The notes under the pieces were generated by a model. That model did no database searches and was not told where the DNA came from. It saw nothing but the letters and a program-made list of their open reading frames with translations. 6,579 bases of DNA. It comes from Acidilobaceae archaeon. Lineage in GTDB: Archaea; Thermoproteota; Thermoprotei_A; Sulfolobales; Acidilobaceae. The position numbers and the translations under genes are program-made. The DNA lies in NCBI GenBank assembly GCA_026985435.1, contig JALSQL010000158.1, forward strand, positions 1 to 6,579. The letters are read 5' to 3'. Of the stretch, positions 1-5,930 are shown piece after piece (the stretch's first letter is position 1; each line of letters begins with the position of its first letter).

Positions 1-2
1 TC

Positions 3-719
3 CAGCCCCCCTCCACAGGCGTCTACACGGTAGCCGTTACCGTCACGTCTAGCGGGTCCGGGGCGAGCCTAGAGGCGGATGTGACCATCTACTCCTACGA
101 GGCGCTCTACCACTCCAGCTCCGCCAGCGGCACCCTGACGCTCACGTGCCCCGAGGCCAGCCTGACCCTAGCGCTGAACCTGACAGGCCCCACGGAGGCC
201 TGGCTGCTAGTCCTGCCAGCTGAGATGCTCCCGCCAGAGCCTGGGGGCATACTAGTGTACCCGATGGTCGACGTGAGGGTCGAGCCCCTAGACGGCGTCT
301 CGTGGCCGGCCCTCATAACGATCACCTACACCGACGAGGCCCTCGCCCAGCTGGGCGCCTCCGAGGAGAGCCTCACGCCGCTACACTACAACCCCCAGAC
401 GGGCTCGTGGGAGCCCTTCGCAGACTACACGCTAGACACCCGGGCCAACAGGCTCACAATACACCCCACCCGCGGCGAGCTGGCCGGGTCGATCATAGCC
501 CTCACCGCCGAGCCGGCCGGTGGAACCAGCACGGCCAGCCAGCCTCCCTCCTCGACCTCGACGACCCCAGCCCAGACCCCGCCCCCAACATCATCCTCGA
601 CCAGCCAGGGAGCCACCACAACGACGGGCCGGCCTGGCGGCGGGCTGCCGGCGGCGCTCATACTACTCCTGATCGCCGTACTCGCTGCTGCAGCCGTCCT
701 ACTCCTGAGGAGGAGGTAG
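3..719 (+). CDS. Surface protein with Ser/Thr/Pro-rich stalk and C-terminal membrane anchor (5' truncated by window edge)
   Basis: The frame is open to the left edge, so only the last 238 residues are visible. An internal GTG at 81 is not the likely start, because the preceding 26 codons (containing VYTVAVTVTSS) read as a beta-strand of an Ig-like fold. Next comes a domain with the pattern YTDEALAQLGASEESLTPL...GSWEPF...LDTRANRLTIHPTRGEL, resembling archaeal S-layer and surface protein modules in which a pseudo-repeat ends just before the anchor. There is one NLT N-glycosylation sequon. From about 522 to 647 lies a linker very rich in Ser, Thr and Pro, typical of an O-glycosylated stalk. A hydrophobic helix (about 648-707, LPAALILLLIAVLAAAAVLL) ends in RRR, which fits a C-terminal anchor with a short cytoplasmic tail. 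The ligand or enzymatic role is unknown and may sit in the missing N-terminal part. The gene is convergent with the ABC permease at 742. The surface-anchored architecture is fairly secure; no named family is claimed. Confidence 0.75.
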   Translation, partial: QPPSTGVYTVAVTVTSSGSGASLEADVTIYSYEALYHSSSASGTLTLTCPEASLTLALNLTGPTEAWLLVLPAEMLPPEPGGILVYPMVDVRVEPLDGVSWPALITITYTDEALAQLGASEESLTPLHYNPQTGSWEPFADYTLDTRANRLTIHPTRGELAGSIIALTAEPAGGTSTASQPPSSTSTTPAQTPPPTSSSTSQGATTTTGRPGGGLPAALILLLIAVLAAAAVLLLRRR

Positions 720-735
720 CGCGGCCCGCCCCGGG

Positions 736-743
736 TTTTTCTT
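736..743 (+). terminator. T-tract terminator of the surface-protein gene
   Basis: Seventeen bases after the TAG stop, the + strand reads TTTTTCTT directly after a GC-rich stretch (CGCGGCCCGCCCCGGG). Short T-tracts are the usual archaeal transcription terminators, and this is one of the few T-runs in the window. Its last two T's are also the first two bases of the reverse-complemented TAA stop codon of the convergent permease, so the 22-base gap is very compact. No matching T-run serves the opposite strand. Confidence 0.5.
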
Positions 744-1551
744 ACATCCTCCCTATTCCCCGCACTCCCTCCCGCCTGGCCAGCCTTAGGGCCCAGGTTC
801 TCGCCGCGAGCCACGCCGCCGCCATGAGGGCTATCCAAGCCAGCGTCAGGGCGGCCTCCACCCCGGCTGGGAGGTACGGCCTGAGGCCAACGGCCGCCAG
901 CCTCATGAGCTCCGCTGGGTGGCTGTAAGGCGTCGCTAGGGCGACTAGCCTCAGTTGGTGGGGGAGCCTCGAGACCGGGGCGGCGATGCCCCCCACTATG
1001 AATAGTAGGAAGTTCACGAAGTCCAGCAGGGGTGCTGGGGCCCTGGTGGCTAGTGATAGGAAGGCTAGGACTAGGCTGTAGAGGGTTGCCATGACCGTTA
1101 TCGCCAGGAGGCTCGCCGCCAGCAGGGCCGGGTTCTCGGCCCTCGCCACGGGGACCCCCGCCACGTGGGAGACGAAGGCGCCCACCACAGCAGCGCTCCC
1201 CAGGCCTATTGCCACCGCTGGCAGGCTGCGCATCGCCAGGAAGAGGCTGTGGCTCGCCCCCGCGAGTTCGTGCTCCTCGAACACCCCCATGGCTACGTAG
1301 AAGCGCGCCCAGTTCCCTATGGTCCAGGTCGGCGTGCTCATGAGCCCCCACGCTAGGACCGCCCAGAACACGAGGGGCGCCACGGTCGGGTAGCTCTCGG
1401 GGCTCGCGAAGGTTAGGGCTCCGAGGACGTATATTGTTATCCAGAGCCCGTCCACGACGGCCCAGTTGGCCATGCTGTACACGTACCTGGAGGTCCTCAC
1501 GAGGTGCAGCCACGCCATAGCCCTCGCCTGCCTCAGCTGGCCGCCCCTCAT
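742..1551 (-). CDS. ABC-2 type transporter permease (second permease of the exporter)
   Basis: Predicted 269-residue integral membrane subunit of an ABC exporter. About six hydrophobic segments are visible (near residues 31-50, 57-74, 108-130, 142-168, 176-194 and 233-252). The segment around residues 180-220 (NFLLFIVGGIAAPVSRLP, then a P-Y-x-H-P-A-E-x-x-R pattern) is the C-terminal hallmark of ABC-2 permeases: a glycine-rich helix, P-V-x-x-LP, then P and a conserved Arg. The ATG at 1551 was chosen because it begins 13 bases after the upstream permease's stop and follows GGCCAGGAGGG. That Shine-Dalgarno-like GGAGG is only 1 base from the ATG, so the next in-frame ATG at 1518 is a real alternative. 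Longer in-frame starts at 1614 or 1641 would overlap the upstream gene by about 50-77 bases and add a low-complexity, non-conserved leader. It differs clearly from the preceding permease, implying a heterodimeric channel. The substrate is unknown. It is the last gene of the unit. Confidence 0.9.
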   Translation of the reverse strand: MRGGQLRQARAMAWLHLVRTSRYVYSMANWAVVDGLWITIYVLGALTFASPESYPTVAPLVFWAVLAWGLMSTPTWTIGNWARFYVAMGVFEEHELAGASHSLFLAMRSLPAVAIGLGSAAVVGAFVSHVAGVPVARAENPALLAASLLAITVMATLYSLVLAFLSLATRAPAPLLDFVNFLLFIVGGIAAPVSRLPHQLRLVALATPYSHPAELMRLAAVGLRPYLPAGVEAALTLAWIALMAAAWLAARTWALRLARREGVRGIGRM

Positions 1552-1564
1552 CCCTCCTGGCCCC

Positions 1565-2383
1565 CTAGAGGACGCCCCTCCTTCTGGCCCCCCGCTCGAG
1601 GGCTGCCACGGCATGCGCCGACAGCGTGTTGTACACCACAATCATCGCTGCCAGGTAGTAGGAGGCCACGACGACGGCCCTCATGGGGCCGCCGCTGAAG
1701 CTCGACGCCACCCTGGCAGCCTCGACCACGTAGCGCACCGGCACTAGGGCGCTGAGCGCCTGGAGCAGGCGGGGGAGCACCTCCACGGGGTAGAAGACTC
1801 CCGAGAGGAGTAGGAGGAGCGGGTTGAGGAAGCTTAGGACGTTCCCCTCCTCCCGGGCCAGCAGGCTCAGGAGGGCGGCGGTGGCAGCTATCCCCACGAG
1901 TGGCAGGCTGGCCAGGATCATGACGGCGAACACCGCCATCAGGCCCGCGCTGGCCCTAGGGCCGCCGGCCAACAGTGCCCCGGGCAGCATTGCTGCGAGG
2001 TCCGTGACCGCTATGAAGAGGCTCCCGGCGAAGCCGCTCACCACCAGGTAGACGGGGAACCTGTGGGGGGAGGCGTACACGTACGGCAGGGTTCCGAGCC
2101 ACCTGTGCCACTGCGCCACCCCGCTGGCGTTGTCTATTATCCCGCTGGCGGCGAAGGCAACCATGCTGGCCGCCATGAGGTATACGAGGGGCTCGTCCAC
2201 GCCGAGCCTCTCCGCCATGTTCTCGACGCTACCGTAGGCGTACCCCATGCCCAGCAGCACGAGGACAGCCATGTAGGGCCAGGCGAAGCTTAGGAGTAGC
2301 ATCACCCTGTTATTCTTCAGCCACCACCACTGCACCGCCAGCTCCGCCCTGAGGAGGGCCCTCAGGCTAGGCACTCCCACCAC
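1565..2383 (-). CDS. ABC-2 type transporter permease (first permease of the exporter)
   Basis: Predicted 272-residue polytopic membrane protein that would pair with the ATPase just upstream. Residues 1-25 are an amphipathic N-terminus (LRALLRAELAVQWWWLKNN), typical of ABC-2 permeases. About six hydrophobic helices follow near 27-50, 65-83, 110-138, 146-176, 182-198 and 234-260. Residues 187-224 carry the family hallmark NPLLLLLSGVFYPVEVLP followed by V-P-V-R-Y-V-V-E-A-A-R. The start is GTG at 2383, overlapping the ATPase's last 17 bases. In-frame GTG codons at 2380 and 2374 are nearly equivalent alternatives, and the last of these is preceded by GGTGGGA. The overlap implies translational coupling with the ATPase. 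The C-terminus is basic (RGARRRG), placing it in the cytoplasm. The drug, lipid, peptide or other substrate cannot be inferred from sequence. Confidence 0.9.
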   Translation of the reverse strand: MVGVPSLRALLRAELAVQWWWLKNNRVMLLLSFAWPYMAVLVLLGMGYAYGSVENMAERLGVDEPLVYLMAASMVAFAASGIIDNASGVAQWHRWLGTLPYVYASPHRFPVYLVVSGFAGSLFIAVTDLAAMLPGALLAGGPRASAGLMAVFAVMILASLPLVGIAATAALLSLLAREEGNVLSFLNPLLLLLSGVFYPVEVLPRLLQALSALVPVRYVVEAARVASSFSGGPMRAVVVASYYLAAMIVVYNTLSAHAVAALERGARRRGVL

Positions 2384-3368
2384 GCCCCGCGATGGCTATG
2401 AAGACGTCCTCGAGGGTTGGCTCCTCCACCCTGGCCTCCGCAACCCTCAGGCCGAGGCGCAGCGCCTCACTCAGGGCCCGTTGGACAACCCTCTCGGCCT
2501 CCTCGGGGTCCGCGAGAACCCTGACGGAAGCGGGCCCCCCGCCGTCCCCGAGGCTAGACACCGCGCCGCCGAGCCGCCTGGCCAGCTCCTCGGCCTCGGC
2601 CCTCGTGGCCCTAACCCTCACCACCACTGGCACCCTCCCGGCCACCCTCGACTTGAGCTGGCCCGGGGTGCCCTCGGCTACTATGCGGCCCCCAGCTATT
2701 ATGCCGACCCTGTCGCACACCATCTCGGCCTCGAACATGTTGTGCGTCGTCAGTAGCACCCCCCTACCCTCGCTGGCCAGCCTCCTCAGGAGGGACCTCA
2801 CCATCCTAGCGCTCGGGGGGTCGAGGCCTAGGGTGGGCTCGTCCAGTATTAGGACCTTGGGGTCCCTGAGGAGCGCCCTCGCCAGGCCCAGCCTGGCCCT
2901 CATGCCGAGGCTCATGTCCTCGAACCGCCTCTCAGCGGCGCCTAGGCTCTCGAGGCCAGTTAGCTCTAGCAGCTCCTCCACCCTCTCCTCCAGCTCCCTA
3001 CCCTCCAGGCCGTAAAGCAGGCCGAAGTACTTCAGGTTCTCGCGGGCCGTCAGCTTCCAGAAGAACCCCCTCTCCACGCTGAGCATGACCCCTATCCTCT
3101 CCCTGACCCTCAGGGGCTCCCTCACGCTGCTGTACCCCGCCACGAGGGCGTCCCCATCGTCGGGCTCGAGTAGGGTAGCGATTATCCTCACGGTCGTGGT
3201 CTTCCCGGCCCCGTTCGGGCCGAGGAGGCCGTAGACCTCGCCCCACCCAACCCTGAAGCTGACGCCCCTGAGAGCCTCTACCCTCCTCCGCCTCCCCCTC
3301 AGGAGGCCGCCCTCCCTCACCGTGTAGGCCTTCCTCAGGTTCCTGGCCTCGACCGCCCAGCTGGCCAA
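2367..3368 (-). CDS. ABC transporter ATP-binding protein, ABC-2 exporter class (DrrA/CcmA-like)
   Basis: This 333-residue cytoplasmic ATPase would power the two downstream permeases. Walker A is GPNGAGKTT at residues 50-58, the signature is MSLGMRARL at 152-160, Walker B with the catalytic Glu is VLILDEPT at 172-179, the D-loop is LGLD at 180-183, and the switch His is in TTHNM at 207-211. After about residue 225 comes the accessory domain typical of ABC-2 ATPases, ending in the characteristic EEPTLEDVFIAIAG. Where many ABC proteins have a Q-loop Gln, this one has SVERGFFWKLTARENL (97-112), with no Gln. From memory, a related G-x-E-R-G-x-Y/F-W/x-R/K-L-T form occurs in some ABC-2 ATPases. The start is TTG at 3368, giving AVEARNLRKAY at the usual position; no ATG or GTG fits better. 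The 58-base gap to the upstream DUF973-like gene is GC-rich with no TATA-like box, so the gene is probably co-transcribed with it. Confidence 0.96.
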   Translation of the reverse strand: MASWAVEARNLRKAYTVREGGLLRGRRRRVEALRGVSFRVGWGEVYGLLGPNGAGKTTTVRIIATLLEPDDGDALVAGYSSVREPLRVRERIGVMLSVERGFFWKLTARENLKYFGLLYGLEGRELEERVEELLELTGLESLGAAERRFEDMSLGMRARLGLARALLRDPKVLILDEPTLGLDPPSARMVRSLLRRLASEGRGVLLTTHNMFEAEMVCDRVGIIAGGRIVAEGTPGQLKSRVAGRVPVVVRVRATRAEAEELARRLGGAVSSLGDGGGPASVRVLADPEEAERVVQRALSEALRLGLRVAEARVEEPTLEDVFIAIAGRGGSA

Positions 3369-3426
3369 GCCCCGGGCGCCCCCCGCGGCCGGGAGGCTGG
3401 TCGGGCCTAAGAGCTGGCCCCCAGGG

Positions 3427-4194
3427 CTACCCCCACGAGTCTAGCGGCACGGGCAGCCCGCGGGCGGCCTTGCGGAGCTCCTCGAGAGCCTGGCCAGAGT
3501 AGACGTAGATCAATATGAAGGCCACCAGGTCCAGCGCCACCCCCAGCGTGCCGGCGGTGGGCGACACTGCGGAGGCCATGTTGAGGACTATCCCTATGAG
3601 TAGCAGTATGCCCGCGGTCTTGAAGCCGTCCGGCGCCCTGAACCCGCCTATTGAGAGCTCGGAGAGGCTCGATATGAAGAGCGAGAACATAATCCAGCCC
3701 ACGAGGACGGCGAGGCTCCCGAGGAGGACGAGGCCGGCCCCGGCCACGGCTAGGCCCAGGGAGCCGGCCCACGCGCCGCCCGCAAGTAGTAGGAGCCCGA
3801 GTATGTCGACGCCGATCCCGCCGATTATCAGCTTGCTACCCGTTGCCCCACGCTGGAACCGGGAGCCGAGGCTGGCGAAGCTACCAGCCGCTGAGAGCAT
3901 TCGCAGGAACCCGGCCAGCATCACTATGAAGGCTAGAGCGAGGCCGGCCAGCACGGCCACTAGGATGCCCCCAACCTGGTTTATGAGGTCCTCCAAATCC
4001 GCGGGCTCCGCGGGGCCGTGCCTAGGCACCATCGAGGCGAGGCTGGCCAGGGCAGCTATCAGCACGAGGAGGGCTATGACGTTGGCTGCCAGCACGAGCC
4101 CGGAGCCGCTCCTCAGCTGTTGGAAGCCCCTCCAGGCGCTCTGGAGCATCCTAGGGTCCGGGGCCGACGGCCCAGCCTGCGCCTCAAGCGTCAA
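3427..4194 (-). CDS. DUF973-like six-helix membrane protein
   Basis: With a TTG start at 4194 the protein has 255 residues. An amphipathic N-terminus (LQSAWRGFQQLRSGSG, residues 17-32) leads into about six hydrophobic helices near 32-55, 75-97, 119-140, 146-175, 191-212 and 218-235, then a charged cytoplasmic tail (LEELRKAARG). The layout and the G-[FL]-x-x-[LI]-R-x-G-S entry into helix 1 resemble the crenarchaeal DUF973 membrane family, whose function is unknown. This family call rests on pattern memory only. The frame extends upstream to an ATG at 4287, but that start would place codons upstream of and across the AT-rich promoter at 4232-4252 and add a non-conserved leader. TTG at 4194 follows GGGGGTGGTGG at a suitable distance. 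ATG at 4149 (240 residues) is the other candidate. Same strand as, and 58 bases upstream of, the exporter ATPase, suggesting co-expression. It lacks the ABC-2 permease hallmark, so it is not an obvious third permease. Confidence 0.7.
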   Translation of the reverse strand: MTLEAQAGPSAPDPRMLQSAWRGFQQLRSGSGLVLAANVIALLVLIAALASLASMVPRHGPAEPADLEDLINQVGGILVAVLAGLALAFIVMLAGFLRMLSAAGSFASLGSRFQRGATGSKLIIGGIGVDILGLLLLAGGAWAGSLGLAVAGAGLVLLGSLAVLVGWIMFSLFISSLSELSIGGFRAPDGFKTAGILLLIGIVLNMASAVSPTAGTLGVALDLVAFILIYVYSGQALEELRKAARGLPVPLDSWG

Positions 4195-4231
4195 GCGCGT
4201 CCACCACCCCCGCGTGCCCGGGCCCGGCCCG

Positions 4232-4252
4232 GTATTATAGTAGAATATATGG
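4232..4252 (-). promoter_or_regulatory. Probable promoter of the DUF973-like/ABC exporter unit
   Basis: On the - strand this is an isolated AT-rich island reading CATATATTCTACTATAATAC inside very GC-rich DNA. Two TATA-like cores are possible (ATATAT at 4245-4250 and TATAATA at 4233-4239). Transcription would begin about 25 bases downstream, near 4210-4221, leaving a 15-27 base leader with a purine-rich GGGGGTGGTGG before the TTG at 4194. The position argues against the longer upstream ATG at 4287. Confidence 0.55.
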
Positions 4253-4273
4253 GTTCTAGCCCCGCGGGCACCA

Positions 4274-4305
4274 GTATTTATTCCCACCGTGAGCCTACTC
4301 TTTAA
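4274..4305 (+). promoter_or_regulatory. Probable promoter of the CoA-transferase-like gene pair
   Basis: On the + strand the bases CTCTTTAACC include TTTAA at 4301-4305, a typical crenarchaeal box A. A second AT-rich patch, TATTTATT, lies at 4275-4282. From the TTTAA box, transcription should begin near 4329-4331, only a few bases before the TTG at 4335 and about 10 before the GTG at 4341. The message would then be leaderless or nearly so, which is common for first genes in crenarchaea. The patch at 4275-4282 would instead give a leader of roughly 30 bases. Confidence 0.5.
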
Positions 4306-4334
4306 CCTTCCAGCCCGCCCGCGGGCGTGGGCGC

Positions 4335-5174
4335 TTGCCCGTGGCGGCGGAGAAGCTCGTGGGCCTCCGCGAGGCGGTGGAGCTCGTGGAGGAGGGCTCG
4401 ACTATCACGGTGAGCGGCATAACCTTCTCCAGGAACCCCACGGCGCTTGTGGCGGCCCTCATAGAGAGGGGGGCCCGGGGCCTGGGCTTCGTGGACCGGG
4501 AGCCCGGCCTGGCCCTGGACCTCCTGGTGGCGGCTGGCGTCGTCTCGAGCGTGAGGGCCGCCATGGCGACGCTGGAGCTCTACGGTCTTGCCCCAAGCGT
4601 TAGGCGGGCCGTTGAGGAGGGCCGTGTAGGCTTCCTGGAGGACACCTGCGGGGCCGTGATAGCGGGCCTGAGGGCCGGCGCGTACGGGCTCCCCTTCATG
4701 CCCGTGGCTGGCGTCCTGGGCTCGCAGCTGGTCGAACTCCACGAGAGGGAGGACACCTGGCGGGTGATACGCGACCCCTTCGGCGGCGGCGAGGTGGTGG
4801 CGGTCAGGGCGATCAGGCCCGATGTCGCCCTCATACACGCGCACTACTGCGACCCCTACGGTAACTGCGTGATAGAGGGGCCCCGCTACGAGGACGAGCT
4901 CAAGATCCGCGCCTCCCGCCTAGTCATAGTCTCCGCGGAGGAGATAGTCGACACAGACGCCCTCAGGAGGCTCCCGCACCCGCTCTCCTCGACGAGCCTC
5001 CACGTCGACGCCGTGGTCCACGCCCCCGGGGGAGCCTGGCCCACGGCCATGCACGGCCGCTACGGGGCCGACTGGGGTGCGATCGAGGAGTACGCCCGCA
5101 TGGCCAGGGAGGGGAGGGCCCTCGAGTGGTTCTCCAAGCACCTTAGGCCCAGGCTCTCGGGGTGGGGGTGGTAG
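4335..5174 (+). CDS. Class I CoA-transferase alpha subunit, GctA/IpdA-like
   Basis: This 279-residue cytoplasmic subunit should pair with the product of the next gene to move CoA between acyl groups, or, in the IpdAB branch, to hydrolyse a ring-derived acyl-CoA. Recognisable family segments are VEEGSTITVSGITFSRNPTA (18-37), DLLVAAGVVSSV (62-73), AGAYGLPFMPVAGVLGSQL (114-132), ALIHAHYCDPYGNC (165-178), a Glu-rich VSAEEIVDTDALR (199-211) and VDAVVHAPGGAWPT (224-237), ending with a Y-x-x-D-W-x-x-I-E-E-Y pattern. The length is slightly short of typical GctA. TTG at 4335 is the first start after the promoter; GTG at 4341 is equally plausible and removes two residues. In an alignment with actinobacterial IpdA from memory, the position of an IpdA Glu in a D-E-G motif appears to be Cys105 here (DTCG). 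No dehydrogenase, decarboxylase or thiolase gene lies beside it, so the substrate is open: glutaconate, a 3-oxo acid or another acyl-CoA. Confidence 0.82.
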   Translation: MPVAAEKLVGLREAVELVEEGSTITVSGITFSRNPTALVAALIERGARGLGFVDREPGLALDLLVAAGVVSSVRAAMATLELYGLAPSVRRAVEEGRVGFLEDTCGAVIAGLRAGAYGLPFMPVAGVLGSQLVELHEREDTWRVIRDPFGGGEVVAVRAIRPDVALIHAHYCDPYGNCVIEGPRYEDELKIRASRLVIVSAEEIVDTDALRRLPHPLSSTSLHVDAVVHAPGGAWPTAMHGRYGADWGAIEEYARMAREGRALEWFSKHLRPRLSGWGW

Positions 5175-5177
5175 GGG
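5161..5177 (+). promoter_or_regulatory. Ribosome-binding region for the beta subunit
   Basis: The purine-rich stretch GGTGGGGGTGGTAGGGG lies just before the GTG at 5178 and contains GGTGG copies 7-12 bases upstream. It also encodes the alpha subunit's last residues (GWGW) and its TAG stop, so a ribosome ending alpha is already placed to start beta. It supports GTG at 5178 over later starts. Confidence 0.55.
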
Positions 5178-5930
5178 GTGCCCGGGTCTCCCAGGCCCAC
5201 GGACGTGATGGTCTCCTGCATGGCTAGCCTGATCAGGGATGGGGAGAGCGTGTACCACGGTCTCACCAGCCAGCTCCCACTCCTAGCCATGGCCTACGCC
5301 TGGAGGAGGCTGGGCAGGAGGTTCACGTGGCTCAGCGTGAGCGAGTCCTACATGCCCCCACCCGAGACCGTCAGGGTTCTCCCAAGCAGCGGCGGCCCAT
5401 ACGCCGAGCCCTATGGTGCCGGCGTGGTTACGACTATGGACGTGTTCGACCTGGCGGCGCAGGGTAGGATAGACGTTATGTTCTTCGGCGCCGCCCAGGT
5501 GGACGCCCAGGGGAACACGAACCTCACCGTCATCGGCAGCTACGAGAGGCCCCGGGTGAAGCTGCCGGGCGGGGCTGCGACGGCGTACCTCTTCCCGCTC
5601 GTGAGGAGGATCATACTGTGGGCGCGCCACGACAGGCGCACGCTAGTCGAGAGGGTCGACTTCATCACGGGGCCCGGCCGGGTTAGGGTGGAGAGGGGCC
5701 TGGAGACGCTCCTCTGCACCAACAAGGCCCTGATAGAGTTCACCAGGGAGGGGCCCATCCTCCGGGCCCTCCACCCGGGCATTAGCGTGGAGGAGGCCAG
5801 GGCCGGGGCCGGCTTCGATCTCCTCGTAGAGGGGGAGCCCCGCGTGCTGGAGGCGCCCGACGCCATCGGCATGGCCATCATTGAGGAGCACGACCCCCAC
5901 GGGCTCCGGTACCTCCAGCGCTACGGGTAG
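5178..5930 (+). CDS. Class I CoA-transferase beta subunit, GctB/IpdB-like
   Basis: This 250-residue partner of the preceding gene would complete the heteromeric enzyme. Family segments include LIRDGESVYHGL (18-29), QLPLLAMAYA (32-41), MFFGAAQVDAQGNTNLTVIG (101-120), the glycine-rich LPGGAATA (129-136), RVDFITGPG (159-167), TNKALIEF (181-188), ILRALHPGISVEE (194-206) and AGFDLL (211-216). These match the order and spacing of Acidaminococcus-type GctB as I remember it. In class I CoA transferases a beta-subunit Glu forms the covalent CoA thioester. The candidate here is Glu56 in SVSESYMPPP, but its offset from the expected V-E-S-G is ambiguous. The GTG start at 5178 lies 3 bases after the alpha stop and follows GGTGGGGGTGGTAGGGG, so translation is probably coupled. 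GTG and ATG codons at residues 10 and 11 are weaker alternatives. The 3' end overlaps the convergent HD gene by 10 bases. Confidence 0.85.
   Translation: MPGSPRPTDVMVSCMASLIRDGESVYHGLTSQLPLLAMAYAWRRLGRRFTWLSVSESYMPPPETVRVLPSSGGPYAEPYGAGVVTTMDVFDLAAQGRIDVMFFGAAQVDAQGNTNLTVIGSYERPRVKLPGGAATAYLFPLVRRIILWARHDRRTLVERVDFITGPGRVRVERGLETLLCTNKALIEFTREGPILRALHPGISVEEARAGAGFDLLVEGEPRVLEAPDAIGMAIIEEHDPHGLRYLQRYG
5921..5930. other. Ten-base overlap of two convergent stop codons
   Basis: The ten bases CTACGGGTAG form an imperfect palindrome. The + strand TAG at 5928-5930 ends the beta subunit, and the CTA at 5921-5923 is the reverse complement of the HD gene's TAG. Each gene's last two codons are therefore read from the complement of the other's (Tyr-Gly-stop against Tyr-Pro-stop). 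No T-tract terminator is visible on either strand close by. Confidence 0.9.

Noticed and set aside
302..928. A 208-codon open frame on the + strand.
   Set aside because: It is out of frame with the well-supported surface protein and then antisense to the permease. The product is His/Arg/Pro-rich and shows no recognisable domain.
425..1513. A 362-codon open frame on the - strand spanning the surface protein's end and the second permease.
   Set aside because: It lies antisense to the surface gene and in another frame of the permease. Its product is a low-complexity mix rich in Arg, Gly and Pro with no fold or motif. Long spurious frames are expected at this GC content.
1552..1641. Longer N-terminus for the second permease, starting at 1641 or 1614.
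   Set aside because: It would overlap the preceding permease by about 50-77 bases and add Gly/Pro/Ser-rich residues unlike an ABC-2 N-terminus. The ATG at 1551, just after the upstream stop, is more economical.
3369..3426. Possible separate promoter or hairpin between the DUF973-like gene and the ATPase.
   Set aside because: The stretch is nearly all G and C with no AT-rich box and no T-tract, so neither a promoter nor a terminator can be supported.
3456..3465. GCCCGCGGGC palindrome as a regulatory site.
   Set aside because: It falls inside the DUF973-like coding region (the ARGLP codons) and shows that such palindromes arise easily at this base composition.
3515..4240. A 241-codon + strand open frame opposite the DUF973-like gene.
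   Set aside because: Its product is Ser/Pro/Arg-rich without membrane segments or motifs, whereas the - strand reading has six clean hydrophobic helices.
4302..4844. A 180-codon - strand open frame opposite the CoA-transferase alpha gene.
   Set aside because: The + strand frame carries strong GctA-family motifs along its whole length. The opposite frame is His/Arg/Pro-rich shadow sequence.
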